A stretch of DNA of 61,010 nucleotides from Betaproteobacteria bacterium (GTDB lineage Bacteria > Pseudomonadota > Gammaproteobacteria > Burkholderiales > SG8-39), in the NCBI GenBank assembly GCA_005881575.1, contig VBCA01000030.1, positions 1 to 61,010 of the forward strand. Direction: 5' to 3'. The notes below the pieces were generated by a model, which did no database searches, had not been told where the DNA came from, and saw only the letters and a program-made list of their open reading frames with translations. How positions within the stretch are numbered: position 1 is the stretch's first letter; each line of letters opens with the position of its first letter. This document shows, piece after piece, positions 24,883 to 33,978 of this stretch. The position numbers and the translations under genes are program-made.

Positions 24883-25767
24883 TCAACCCGGAATCCGCGT
24901 ATCGGCGCTGCCGGCGCGCGAAACCATTCTCAGGAAATGCGCCTCCATGCGCGCCGCATCGGGCTTGATGCCCGTGAAATGCTCGAAGGCCCCCACGGCC
25001 TGCCAGACCGCCATCCCTCCGCCATCGAGGGTTCGGCAGCCGCGCTTTCGGGCGGCGCGCAGAAGTTCGGTCTCCAGCGGGAGATAGACGATCTCCGCGA
25101 CCCACATTTCCGGCCGCAGCAAGGACGGATCCAAGGGCAGACCGGGATAAGCTGCCATTCCCATCGGAGTGGCGTGGATCAGGCCGTCCGCCCGTTTCGC
25201 CGCCGGCGCAATGTCATCGGCAGATGCGACCACCCGGTCGGGGTGGTCTCCTGCGACTCTGCGCGCCAGCGCTTCGGCGCGCTGATGGTCCCGGTCGACG
25301 ATGAAGAGCTGCTCCACGCCCAAGCCCATCACGGCGTGAGCGATGGCCGCGCCGGCCCCTCCTGCGCCGAGCAGCACCACGCGCCGCCTCGGCGTATCGC
25401 CCAGCTCCTGCCGGAAGGATACGGCGAAGCCCGAGCAATCGGTGTTGAAGCCTTTGCGCCCGCCTTCGCGGAAGACCACCGTGTTGACGGCGCCGATGGC
25501 GCGTGCCTCTTCGGAGAGCCCGGTCAGCAGGGGCAGCGCAGCCTGCTTACACGGATGCGTGATGTTGAGACCGTCGAAGCCCGCCGCTTCGGCCGAGTCG
25601 ATCAGCCGCGGCAGATCGGCAACGCTGCACCCGTCCCGGGCCAGATCGATCAGCTGATAGTGCAGAGTGAGTCCCTGGCACCGGGCTTCCTCCTCGTGCA
25701 GCGCGGGAGAGAGGGATTCCTGAATCCCCTCGCCGATCAGGCCGACCAGGAATTTGCTCTTCTCCAT
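24883..25767 (-). CDS. Shikimate dehydrogenase family protein (catabolic context)
   Basis: The protein has 294 residues. S-L-S-P-A-L-H near residue 18 is the substrate-binding Ser pair, N-I-T-H-P-C-K near 70 holds the catalytic Lys, N-T-D-C-S-G-F near 108 the catalytic Asp, and G-A-G-G-A-G-A the cofactor loop. It oxidises shikimate, quinate or a related hydroxy acid. As the last gene of a TRAP-containing operon, 1 nt after the DctM stop, it is more likely a catabolic quinate/shikimate dehydrogenase than the biosynthetic AroE. Confidence 0.88.
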   Translation of the reverse strand: MEKSKFLVGLIGEGIQESLSPALHEEEARCQGLTLHYQLIDLARDGCSVADLPRLIDSAEAAGFDGLNITHPCKQAALPLLTGLSEEARAIGAVNTVVFREGGRKGFNTDCSGFAVSFRQELGDTPRRRVVLLGAGGAGAAIAHAVMGLGVEQLFIVDRDHQRAEALARRVAGDHPDRVVASADDIAPAAKRADGLIHATPMGMAAYPGLPLDPSLLRPEMWVAEIVYLPLETELLRAARKRGCRTLDGGGMAVWQAVGAFEHFTGIKPDAARMEAHFLRMVSRAGSADTRIPG

Positions 25768-25768
25768 C

Positions 25769-27070
25769 TCAGCCCTTGTAGCCCATGAGCCGGGGCAGCC
25801 ACAGCACGAGATCCGGTACCACGGTAATCAGAAGCAGCGTGGCGATCATCACGGCGAGAAACGGAGCCGCCTCGCGCACGATATCCCGCAGGGGCACCTT
25901 GGTGATCTTGACCATGATGAAGAGCAGCAGGCCGTACGGCGGCGTAACCAGGCCGATCATGATGTTGACGACGGCGACCACGCCGAAATGCACCGGATCG
26001 ATTCCGAGCGCTGTCGCGGTCGGCAGCAGCACCGGCAGGATGATGAGGATGATCGTCGTGCCTTCCAGCAGGCAGCCGAGGATCAGCAGCAGCACGTTTA
26101 CGAACATCAAGTACGCCAGCGGCGACATCTGCGACGCCGTCAGCATGGCGCTGAGCGTCTTCGGAATGTTCTCGATCGTGACGACGTAGTTGAAGACCAT
26201 CGCGGCGGCGATCAGGATACCGATCGACCCCGAGATCTTCGCGGTGTTCAGCAGCGACCTGTAGACGTCGCTCCAGCCAAGGGACCGATAGTAGAACGCC
26301 GAGACGAGCAGCGCGTACAAGGCGGCGAGAGCGGCGGCTTCGGTGGGTGTGGTGATCCCGCTATAGAGGGCGCCGAGCAGGATCACCGGCATCATCAGCG
26401 CGGGGAACGCTTCCCCCGTGATGCGCGGCAGCTCGCGCATCGGCACCGGTCTTTCCACCGGAAAGTTTTGCCTCCGGGCGACGTAGGCGATCAGCGACAT
26501 CTGCGCGGCGCCGAGCAGGAGCCCCGGCACGACGCCGCCGAGAAACAGGTAGCCGACCGAGGTGTCGGAAATCAGGGAGTAGACCACCAGCGGGATCGAC
26601 GGGGGAATGATGGGCCCGATAACCGCCGCGACCGCCTGCAGAGCGGCGGCGAAGCTCGCGCGGTACTTGCCGTCTTGCGTCATCATCGCCTGCATCAGCT
26701 TGCCGGTGGCCGCGGCATCCGCGAGCGCCGAGCCCGACATGCTGGAGAGGATGATGTTTTGCACCACCACGACCAGGGCCAGGCCGCCGCGGAAGCGCCC
26801 GACGAAGGCGTTGCAGAAGCGCACCAGTCTTTCCGTGATGCTGCCGGTCGTCATGAACTCGGCGGCCAGCATGAACAGCGGGATGGCCAGCAGCACGAAG
26901 CCGCCGAACATGCCGTTGGAAAGCTGCTCCGCGGCGGTCCCGGCATCGAGACCGGCCAGGAAAAGATAGAGGATCGATCCGCCGATCATGGCGTGCCCGA
27001 TCGGCAGCCCGAGCAGGGTGAGGGCGACGATCGCCATGATGCACATGGAGAAGGGGCTGGCGAGATTCAC
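25769..27070 (-). CDS. TRAP large permease subunit (DctM family), system 3
   Basis: The protein has 433 residues. The start is the GTG at 27070, which overlaps the DctQ stop (GTGA). DctM motifs are clear: I-P-L-F-M-L-A-A-E-F, S-G-S-A-L-A-D-A-A-A-T-G, I-I-P-P-S-I-P, T-T-P-T-E-A-A and V-T-P-P-Y-G near the end. It is the translocation subunit of the third TRAP system in the window. Confidence 0.92.
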   Translation of the reverse strand: MNLASPFSMCIMAIVALTLLGLPIGHAMIGGSILYLFLAGLDAGTAAEQLSNGMFGGFVLLAIPLFMLAAEFMTTGSITERLVRFCNAFVGRFRGGLALVVVVQNIILSSMSGSALADAAATGKLMQAMMTQDGKYRASFAAALQAVAAVIGPIIPPSIPLVVYSLISDTSVGYLFLGGVVPGLLLGAAQMSLIAYVARRQNFPVERPVPMRELPRITGEAFPALMMPVILLGALYSGITTPTEAAALAALYALLVSAFYYRSLGWSDVYRSLLNTAKISGSIGILIAAAMVFNYVVTIENIPKTLSAMLTASQMSPLAYLMFVNVLLLILGCLLEGTTIILIILPVLLPTATALGIDPVHFGVVAVVNIMIGLVTPPYGLLLFIMVKITKVPLRDIVREAAPFLAVMIATLLLITVVPDLVLWLPRLMGYKG

Positions 27071-27585
27071 AGGCCGGAGCCCGGGGTGGTCGAGCCGACC
27101 GCCGTGGGGGTCTTTCCGCGCAGCAAATCCCACAGGATCCAGAGATAACGAACGATCACGGCGACGATGTAGAGGCCGAAGGCCGAGAACAGGATGTCCA
27201 GGCGGATATGGAGATACGAGCTCTTTTCGATCTTCATGAAGCTGATGTATTTGTAGGTCGCCGGCAGCGCGGCGACATACAGCGCCACGATCGAAATCGC
27301 GGCGATGATTCCCATGACGCGGGCCGTGCGGGGGCCAACCGCTCCGGAAACGATGTCGAAGCGGATTTCCTCGCTTTCCTTCGCGACGAAGCCGGTGGCC
27401 CACATCACCAGCCACAGCCACGCGATCACCGACAGCTCCGCCGTCCAGCCGACCGGGAAGTTGAACAGGTAGCGGAAAACGATCTGTAGTATGAAAGCGA
27501 CGAACAGAATGGCCAGCATGCCCGCGAGAATATTCTCCGCGCGCCGCCGCAGCCAGGTCGCGGCCTTCGGAATGAACGGTGTCAT
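27067..27585 (-). CDS. TRAP small permease subunit (DctQ family), system 3
   Basis: The protein has 172 residues from the ATG at 27585; a TTG at 27618 is an alternative. Four membrane helices and a W-T-A-E-L segment after the first helix mark it as DctQ. Arg-rich residues precede the first helix (positive-inside). The gene follows the SBP gene after a 109-nt gap containing a strong hairpin and overlaps the DctM start. Confidence 0.87.
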   Translation of the reverse strand: MTPFIPKAATWLRRRAENILAGMLAILFVAFILQIVFRYLFNFPVGWTAELSVIAWLWLVMWATGFVAKESEEIRFDIVSGAVGPRTARVMGIIAAISIVALYVAALPATYKYISFMKIEKSSYLHIRLDILFSAFGLYIVAVIVRYLWILWDLLRGKTPTAVGSTTPGSGL

Positions 27586-27647
27586 GTATATCCGGATCTT
27601 TTGGCGCTTGCTTGTCAACCGGTAGGTGGTGATGCATGCTGCATAAA

Positions 27648-27681
27648 CATACTACCGGCCGCGGACGCGACCGGTGGTATG
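27648..27681 (-). promoter_or_regulatory. Long stem-loop between SBP and dctQ, system 3
   Basis: CATACCACCGG...CGC and its partner form a 15-bp stem (with two G-U pairs) around a short loop, starting 13 nt after the SBP stop in the direction of transcription. There is no T-run. The position matches the hairpins in TRAP systems 1 and 2. Confidence 0.65.
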
Positions 27682-27694
27682 CAAGCACCAGGAA

Positions 27695-28684
27695 TTACTT
27701 CAGGGCGTTGATCTTCTCCAGCATCCCTTTCGGCCATTCCTTCGCTTCGTCTGAGCCCAGGTATATCTTCTGCGCGTTCTCGCGGAAGGCATTGACGTTC
27801 GGGGTGTACACCTCGAGGCCCATTTTCTTGAAGCTGTCAGCCAGCTCCGCCTCGCGCTTCAGATGCTCCGCTGTGCTCCAGGCGATCGCCTTGTCGGCGG
27901 CGGCTTGAAAGGCCTTCTGCTTGGCGGGCGACATGCTGTTCCAGGTCTTCATGTTCACCGTAAGCAGGTCGTAGCCAACGAGGTGCGAGGTGAGCACGAT
28001 CTGCGACATTACCTCGTAGAACTTCATGTTCTGCACGTTGGGCAGCGGGTTGTCCTGGCCGTCGATCGCTCCGGTCTGCAGCCCCGTATAGACCTCGGCG
28101 TAAGCCATGGGCGTGGGATTCGCGCCAATCGAGCGGCCAAGGAGTTGCCACGCATCGCCGGGGGGCATGCGCAGCTTGATACCGGCCATATCGGCGGGTG
28201 TGGAGATCTTCTTCTTCGATTTCAGGCCCACCTGGCGGGTGCCGAAGAATGTCGGCCCGAGGATCTTGACCTTGACCTGGTCCTCGACCATCTTCTTCAT
28301 CTGCGCGCCCAGATCGCTCGAGAAGAAGGCGTTCAGATGATTGGCGTCGCGAAAAAGATACGCCGAGGTCAGAATCGACCAAGCCGGGATCTGCTTGGAG
28401 ATATCCTGCGGCGCAATGTTGCCCATCTCCAGGTTGTCGCGCTGCAGGGCGACCAGCTCGGTGCCCTGCTTGAACAAGGTCCCGTTGTAGAAAGGCTCGA
28501 TTTTTAAGTCGCCCTCGACCTCTTTTGCGAACATCTGGATCATGCCCGCGCGAATGTCTTTGTCGGAGAACACCGCGGCGAAGCGGAGGGTGGGCTTGGC
28601 CTGCGCACCGGCAGGCAAGACGTACGCGGCGGCCAGAGCGGCGCTTGCCTTGAGCGCCGAACGACGATCGATCTTGAAATCCAT
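27695..28684 (-). CDS. TRAP transporter substrate-binding protein, system 3
   Basis: The protein has 329 residues. The N-terminus D-R-R-S-A-L-K plus an Ala-rich core ending A-G-A-Q-A is a Tat-type signal. DctP hallmarks are K-L-R-M-P-P-G with the ligand Arg and L-Q-T-G-A-I-D-G-Q-D-N-P, close to the C4-dicarboxylate/sugar-acid type. GGAGGAGG precedes the ATG. It is the fourth gene of the operon that begins at 32729, so its ligand is presumably the substrate of that pathway. Confidence 0.92.
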   Translation of the reverse strand: MDFKIDRRSALKASAALAAAYVLPAGAQAKPTLRFAAVFSDKDIRAGMIQMFAKEVEGDLKIEPFYNGTLFKQGTELVALQRDNLEMGNIAPQDISKQIPAWSILTSAYLFRDANHLNAFFSSDLGAQMKKMVEDQVKVKILGPTFFGTRQVGLKSKKKISTPADMAGIKLRMPPGDAWQLLGRSIGANPTPMAYAEVYTGLQTGAIDGQDNPLPNVQNMKFYEVMSQIVLTSHLVGYDLLTVNMKTWNSMSPAKQKAFQAAADKAIAWSTAEHLKREAELADSFKKMGLEVYTPNVNAFRENAQKIYLGSDEAKEWPKGMLEKINALK

Positions 28685-28699
28685 GTCAACCTCCTCCTA

Positions 28700-29462
28700 T
28701 CAAGTATGTGGACTCGATTCTATGACTTCCTCTGGCGCATCGAGATACGACTTTGCGGCCTTGAGCGCCAAGCGGACATATTCTTCCGCGCCAATGAGCC
28801 GCGAAAGCGAAGCCCGGGGGATCTCCAGCGCGAAAGGAATGCCCGCCGGAAGGCAGGCGAGGATTTCGCGGACGCCGAGGCCGCCTTCCCCGGGGAACAA
28901 TCGCTCGAAGCGCGCGGCGTGGATGATCTCGTCCCGGGTCTTCGGCGCTTGCGCCGGCGCATCGCTAACCTGGGCGTAGCGGAACCACTCGGGTCCGGTT
29001 CACCGCGCGAAGCACCTTTGCAGCCGTATCCAGGTCCGAAGTCTCCGTCCACGATACGAACTCGAGATCGATTCCGAGCCCTAGCGGCCGGGCCAGGTCG
29101 CACAGCGCGGCGAAGCGCTCGGCGGCGCGGTTGAATTCCGGATCGGGCAACTGGGTCAGGATGTGAGCCGCTCCAAGCTCGGCGGCCGCCTCCAGAAGAG
29201 GCACGTAGCTCCCGGGATCGTTTTCCGGACCCATACGTGCGAGCTCGATGTCCAGGACGGCGACGCCGCTGTCGGCCAGCCGCGCTTTCGTTTCCGCCAT
29301 TAACGCGCGATCGTCCGCGAGCGCATAGAGCGGCTCGCTGGGCGTGACGCGGTTCAGGCGCAATCCCACGTACCGGTAACCGGCGCGGGCGGCAACCTCG
29401 ACCAGCCGCGGCGGAGACAGGGACAGCGCGGTCAGGTGGGCGATGGAGAACTCGTGTTTCAC
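28700..29462 (-). pseudogene. TIM-barrel sugar-phosphate isomerase/epimerase with internal deletion
   Basis: The GTG at 29462 overlaps the stop of the ThDP enzyme gene (GTGA). The first part is a xylose-isomerase-like TIM barrel (F-S-I-A-H-L-T-A-L-S, G-Y-R-Y-V-G-L-R-L, I-D-L-E-F-V-S-W). Homology runs to 'K-V-L-R-A-V-N-R' near 28998. The frame then shifts and resumes as P-E-W-F-R-Y-A-Q-V-S-D, F-P-G-E-G-G-L-G and the real C-terminus ending at 28700. About 25-35 residues that normally carry the metal-binding V-D-x-x-H segment are missing at the join. Loss of function is expected if the sequence is correct. The rest of the operon appears intact. Confidence 0.8.
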
Positions 29463-31231
29463 TTCGCCGTCACCGTCGTGCTCGCGTGGTTCACTTTCCT
29501 TCCGGGGGAATAGATGTCCATGATGTTCCAATGGCCGGCGGTCGGGACCGGCTCGTTCTGCATCACGACGTCGATCACCACGGGCCCCTTGGACTTGAGC
29601 GCGCGCTCGAGCGCGGGTTTGAACTCGGCCGCGGAGCCGATCTTCACGCCCTCGATGCCGTAGGCCTTGGCGATGGCGGCGTAGTCGGGGGACCAGGGTT
29701 TGCCGTCCTTTTCGAAAACGGTGCCGAAGGTCGTGCCGAAATGCGCCTTCTCCAGGCCGGCGATGGTGCCGAAGGCGTAGTTGTTCATGATGACCCAGAC
29801 CACCGCGATGTTTTCCTCGAATGCGGTGGCGAGCAGGGCCGGGTTCTGGCCGAAGCCGCCGTCGCCGACGAGCGCGACGACCGTGCGCTCGGGCTGCGCG
29901 AGCTTCGCGCCCATCGCCGCCGAAGCGCCGAAGCCCATCGTGGCGTAGCCGCCCGGCGTGAAGATCGTGCCGGGCTCGTAGATCGGGAACTGCTGGCCGA
30001 CGCCGTTCTTGTTCCAGCCGACGTCGGTGACGATGAACGCGTCCCGCGGCAGGGCTTCGCGGACGTCGGCGAGGATGCGTTCGGGCCGCATCGGGTAAGC
30101 GTCGCTCTGCGCATGCGCGCGATTGCCGGCCAGGAAGAGCGCGCGGGCGGCCGCGATCTCACCCTGGCGCTCCGGGCGCCTGATGCCATCGGGAAGGAGC
30201 CGCCGCGCGGCGCGGTTGAGCGCCGCGAGCGCCTGCTTCAAATCGGCGACGGCGCCGATCTCCACCGGGTAGTTGCGGCCGATCTCGGCCGGGTCGATGT
30301 CGATGTGCATGAGGCGCGTCGGCGGGAAATTGAACGTGTACTCGGCCTCCCAGGAGCTGCAGTCGGCTTCGGAGAAGCGCGTGCCGAGGCCGAGAATCCA
30401 GTCGGCCGCGCGGCACTGCTCGTTGATGAACCGGGTTCCCCAGAAGCCGGTCATGCCCAGCACGAACGGGTGATCGTCGGGAAGCGCGCCCTTGCCCATC
30501 AGGGTGTGCGCGACCGGGATCTGCAGGTGGTCGACGAACTCCCGCAACTCTGTGGTCGCGTCCGCCAGCATCACGCCGCCGCCGACGTAGAGCACGGGCC
30601 GGCTCGCAGCGACGAGCCTGCGCACGATCTCGGTGGCCGTCTGCTCGTCCAGCGAGGGCTTGCGCAACCCTTTCGTGTTCAGGCGCAGGCGCTCGAACAG
30701 GGCGACGTCCACCTCCTTGGAGAAGATATCCATCGGCACATCGATCAGCACCGGCCCCTGGCGGCCGCTCTCCGCCAGCGCGAAGGCCTTTTCCAGGATC
30801 TCGGGGAAAAGATGGGGCTGGTCCACGCGCCAGGCGCGCTTCACGAATGGCCGGTAGATCTCGAATTGCGACGCGTCGGCGTGCATGTTGACTTCCTGGT
30901 GCGGGTGCTTGCCGTGGTAATGCGTCGGCACGTCTCCGGCGATCACGACCATCGGTATCGAGTCGAGCGCGGCGTTCGCCACGCCGGTCGCGGCGTTGGT
31001 GAGGCCGGGCCCGAGGTGCGAGAGCACTACCGAGGTCTGCTTTTTCGCCCGCGCATAGCCGTCGGCCATGTGGGCGGCGATCTGCTCATGGCGAACGTTG
31101 ACGAATTTGACCCGGCTCTTCTCCATCTCCGCGAGCACGGCGATGTTGGTGTGGCCGCACAGGCCGAACACGTGCTCGACGCCACGGGCTTCCAGGTACT
31201 TCACCAGCTGACGGGATATGAGCTCTTTCAT
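29459..31231 (-). CDS. ThDP-dependent enzyme, acetolactate-synthase-like
   Basis: The protein has 590 residues with GGAGGAG before the ATG. Three domains are visible: PYR (about 1-170) with the cofactor-activating Glu in V-R-H-E-Q; a central domain (about 190-330) with Y-V-G-G-G-V; and PP (about 380-560) with G-D-G-G-F-G-Q-N ... N-N for Mg-ThDP. Family members decarboxylate or condense 2-keto acids. The next gene upstream encodes an acylating aldehyde dehydrogenase, so a keto acid to aldehyde to acyl-CoA sequence is a reasonable inference. It is not close by eye to sulfoacetaldehyde acetyltransferase. Confidence 0.88.
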   Translation of the reverse strand: MKELISRQLVKYLEARGVEHVFGLCGHTNIAVLAEMEKSRVKFVNVRHEQIAAHMADGYARAKKQTSVVLSHLGPGLTNAATGVANAALDSIPMVVIAGDVPTHYHGKHPHQEVNMHADASQFEIYRPFVKRAWRVDQPHLFPEILEKAFALAESGRQGPVLIDVPMDIFSKEVDVALFERLRLNTKGLRKPSLDEQTATEIVRRLVAASRPVLYVGGGVMLADATTELREFVDHLQIPVAHTLMGKGALPDDHPFVLGMTGFWGTRFINEQCRAADWILGLGTRFSEADCSSWEAEYTFNFPPTRLMHIDIDPAEIGRNYPVEIGAVADLKQALAALNRAARRLLPDGIRRPERQGEIAAARALFLAGNRAHAQSDAYPMRPERILADVREALPRDAFIVTDVGWNKNGVGQQFPIYEPGTIFTPGGYATMGFGASAAMGAKLAQPERTVVALVGDGGFGQNPALLATAFEENIAVVWVIMNNYAFGTIAGLEKAHFGTTFGTVFEKDGKPWSPDYAAIAKAYGIEGVKIGSAAEFKPALERALKSKGPVVIDVVMQNEPVPTAGHWNIMDIYSPGRKVNHASTTVTAK

Positions 31232-31280
31232 GCGCTTCTCCTCCGTTCGGGCACGGCCCGGCGTGCCGTCATCGATTCTT

Positions 31281-32729
31281 TCAAGAGGGAGCCATCGCCG
31301 GCTCGCCGGCTTCGAGCACCGGGTCGTAGAACTCACCGAACAGCTCCGCATCTGACGGCTTGTCTTCCTTGATCGGCACCGACACCCAGGTCGTATTGAG
31401 GTAGTGCTTGAGATGCACGTTCTCCGACACGATGTTGCCACCCCAGGTGCCGCAACCCAGGCTCGAGGTCATGGGCATGCCGTTGTTGAAGGCACCGGCG
31501 TTGGCCTTCGATTGCGGCTGGCGCACCATGATCCGGCTCACCGGTGCCACGAGGGCGAGGCGGTGGATGTGGTCCTCGTCGAACGAATAGATGCCGCAGG
31601 AATGGCCCTTGCCGCCGACTTCGTAGATGGCGCGCATCATCTCCAGCGCCTGATCGAACCCCTGGTACTTGTAGACCGCGAGAAGCGTGGTGAGCTTCTC
31701 GCTCGAAAACGGGTATTGCTTGCCGATGCCGTCGCCGAGCACGATGATGAATTTGCGGTCGGCGGGGATGCTGAAGCCCGCGGCCGCCGCGAGTTTTTGC
31801 GGAGCGATCGCGACGGTGTCGGGCAGGCGATGGCCCTCGCCGTCCCACATCGCGCGGCGAAGCGCGGTCTTTTCGGTTTCCGTGGCGAGATACCCTCCCT
31901 CGCTCTGCAGTTGCGCGAGCAGGCGATCGAAAATGCCGGCTTCGATGAGCAAGTTGCCGTCGGCAGAGCAGCCCGAGCCGAAATCGGACGTCTTGCTGAG
32001 GCGCGTGTTGCGTGCCGCTTCCTCGATGTTGGCGGTCTCGTCGATGATCATCGTGGAATTGCCGGCGCCCACGCCGTAGGCGGGAGTCCCCGAGCTGTAC
32101 GCGGCTTGCACCATCGCCTGGCCTCCCGTGGCCAGCACCAGATCCGCCCGCGCCATGAGGGCCTGCGACATCGGGATGTTCACCCGGATCAGACACTGCA
32201 GCATGTCGGCCGGCGCCCCCGCGCGCTCGAGCGCTTCGCGCATCAGCCGCACGGTTTCGAACGAGGTCTTCTTGGAGCGCGGGTGGGGCGAGAATATGAC
32301 GACGTCGCGCGCCTTGATGGCGTAGATGGCGTTGCCCGCCGGAGTGAGATCGGGATTCGTGGTCGGCACGATGCAGGCGATGATGCCGGCGGGCTTGCCG
32401 TACTTGACGAGGCCCTTTTCGGGCAGTTCCTCGATGATGCCCACGCTTTTCTGGCGCAAGGCGTCCCTCAGGACGCCGCGGATCTTCAGGCGCTTGCCCA
32501 TCCGGCTGTCCGCGTCCCCGAGGCCGCTTTCGGCGATTCCCATCTCGACCAGGCGCGTGAATGTCCTTTTGTTCGCGACCGCCCACGCGACAGCCCGGCA
32601 AAGGCGGTCGACCTGTTCCTGGCTGTAGGTCTCGACGACAGCGAGCGCTCTCTTCGCACGTTCGAACGCGGCGTCCAGCTCCTGGCGCTGCTCGTCAGTA
32701 AGCGGTTTGGTCGTTTCCGGCGCAACCAT
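31281..32729 (-). CDS. Acylating (CoA-linked) aldehyde dehydrogenase family protein
   Basis: The protein has 482 residues from the ATG at 32729, with AGGGG upstream. Motifs match the EutE/AdhE-N/SauS branch: I-I-A-C-I-V-P-T-T-N-P near residue 116, F-S-P-H-P-R-S-K-K-T, and the catalytic Cys in G-S-G-C-S-A-D-G-N near 240. The closest group I recall is sulfoacetaldehyde dehydrogenase (acylating), but I cannot assign the aldehyde. It is the first gene of the long minus-strand operon and diverges from the IclR regulator. Confidence 0.85.
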   Translation of the reverse strand: MVAPETTKPLTDEQRQELDAAFERAKRALAVVETYSQEQVDRLCRAVAWAVANKRTFTRLVEMGIAESGLGDADSRMGKRLKIRGVLRDALRQKSVGIIEELPEKGLVKYGKPAGIIACIVPTTNPDLTPAGNAIYAIKARDVVIFSPHPRSKKTSFETVRLMREALERAGAPADMLQCLIRVNIPMSQALMARADLVLATGGQAMVQAAYSSGTPAYGVGAGNSTMIIDETANIEEAARNTRLSKTSDFGSGCSADGNLLIEAGIFDRLLAQLQSEGGYLATETEKTALRRAMWDGEGHRLPDTVAIAPQKLAAAAGFSIPADRKFIIVLGDGIGKQYPFSSEKLTTLLAVYKYQGFDQALEMMRAIYEVGGKGHSCGIYSFDEDHIHRLALVAPVSRIMVRQPQSKANAGAFNNGMPMTSSLGCGTWGGNIVSENVHLKHYLNTTWVSVPIKEDKPSDAELFGEFYDPVLEAGEPAMAPS

Positions 32730-32837
32730 ATGCGGGAACCCCTGATGCCGCGATTTCGCATCGCCGCACGGACGGTGACGACGCCGAACAGGACGCTTCG
32801 CCGGCATGATGGTAGGGTCCGGGTCGCACCACGTCCA

Positions 32838-32866
32838 TTGGTTTGGGCGTGCTTGTGCGCGATAAT
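32838..32866 (+). promoter_or_regulatory. Sigma-70-like promoter for the IclR gene
   Basis: TTGGTT at 32838-32843 and GATAAT at 32861-32866 are separated by 17 nt, about 49 nt before the IclR start. Confidence 0.45.
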
Positions 32867-32914
32867 CGGCCGCTCAGGAGCGACTTTCGCGCGCTTTTTG
32901 GAGGAGGAGGAGGT

Positions 32915-33682
32915 ATGCCAAGGAAACCCGCGCTCGACAAACGCGATTGGATCGCAGGCCTCGAAAAGGGGTTGCGTATCATCGAGGCGTTCAACGACAC
33001 CCACCCCCGCCTCACGCCTTCCACCGCCGGGTGGCGCACGGGGATCACCCGCACGGCGGCCCGCCGCTACCTGAGGACGCTGAACCATCTGGGGTATGTG
33101 GAGAGCAACGGGCGGCTTTTCTGGCTGACGCCCCGCGTGCTGCGGCTGGGCTGGTCCTATTGCGATTCCGCCAAGGTCCCGCGTGCTGTGCAGCCCTTCC
33201 TTCAGCAGATCAGCGCCGAGCTCGACGGCGCAAGCTATTTCGCGGTGCTGGACGAAGACGACGTCGTCTGCGTGGCGCGCGACGGCTCCACCCGAGTCCA
33301 CAACGGATTCGTCATCGGGGCGCGCGTGGCGGCGAACCTGTCGTCGGCGGGAATCGCGCTGCTGTCGTGCCTGCCTTCCCGGGAAGTGGATCGCTGGCTG
33401 ACCGGGCGCACATTCATGCCGTACACACCCTATACGGTAACGACCCAGGACGGGATGCGCGAGCTCATCAGCAGCGCCCGGCGCAAGGGATACGCACTGC
33501 TGGAGCAGCAACTGGAGCGAAAGGTCCGCGGAATTGCCGTGCCGATCCGCACCCGCAACGCGGGCGTCGTCGGCGCGATCGGCATCAGCCTGGCGATGGA
33601 GCAGGAGACCACCGACCATGCGATCGGCCGCGCATTGCCCCTCCTTCAGGAGGCCGAGTACTCGCTGCGAACGCTGCTCTAG
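32915..33682 (+). CDS. IclR-family transcriptional regulator
   Basis: The protein has 255 residues from the ATG at 32915, which follows a GGAGGAGGAGG ribosome-binding site. The N-terminal winged HTH (about 10-75: G-L-E-K-G-L-R-I-I-E-A-F ... A-A-R-R-Y-L-R-T-L-N-H-L-G-Y-V) and the C-terminal effector domain (about 85-250) are complete. It resembles the PcaU/PobR branch that controls aromatic and hydroaromatic acid catabolism. It is divergent from the aldehyde-dehydrogenase/TRAP operon and probably controls it. A small palindrome-like element near 32737-32760 (GATGC...GCATC) could be its site. Confidence 0.88.
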   Translation: MPRKPALDKRDWIAGLEKGLRIIEAFNDTHPRLTPSTAGWRTGITRTAARRYLRTLNHLGYVESNGRLFWLTPRVLRLGWSYCDSAKVPRAVQPFLQQISAELDGASYFAVLDEDDVVCVARDGSTRVHNGFVIGARVAANLSSAGIALLSCLPSREVDRWLTGRTFMPYTPYTVTTQDGMRELISSARRKGYALLEQQLERKVRGIAVPIRTRNAGVVGAIGISLAMEQETTDHAIGRALPLLQEAEYSLRTLL

Positions 33683-33978
33683 GCACGCTTCCGCATCGCG
33701 AGCGCGGCCGAAACTGGGCGCTTATCGTACGATGTTGGGCGATTAACGCGCATTTGCGTGCTTCGCCCATTTGGTTCCGCGCGCTCTCTAAATAACATCC
33801 GCAGTGCTCGACGTACCGGACGCGAGTTGTCCGGAGGCGATCGGCAGACCGAAGCGCGGGCGGATATCGAGAGGGCCCCCGCGCTTTCGCTCAACCTTGG
33901 GAGGGAGGCGCATCAAGCCAAGCGAGAGTCGTCGCTGTCATCGCATCGACCAAACGAACCATCAAAAGGAGGAGCATC
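33683..33978 (+). other. Porin leader region, no gene seen
   Basis: 296 nt between the IclR stop and the porin start. It is less GC-rich around 33720-33800 and ends in AAAGGAGGAG just before the porin ATG. I see no convincing -35/-10 pair, RNA gene or repeat. Confidence 0.4.

Noticed and set aside
29459-32729. Sulfoacetate or taurine pathway (Xsc plus SauS)
   Set aside because: The aldehyde dehydrogenase resembles the SauS branch, but the ThDP enzyme does not look like Xsc and no sulfonate-specific gene is present.
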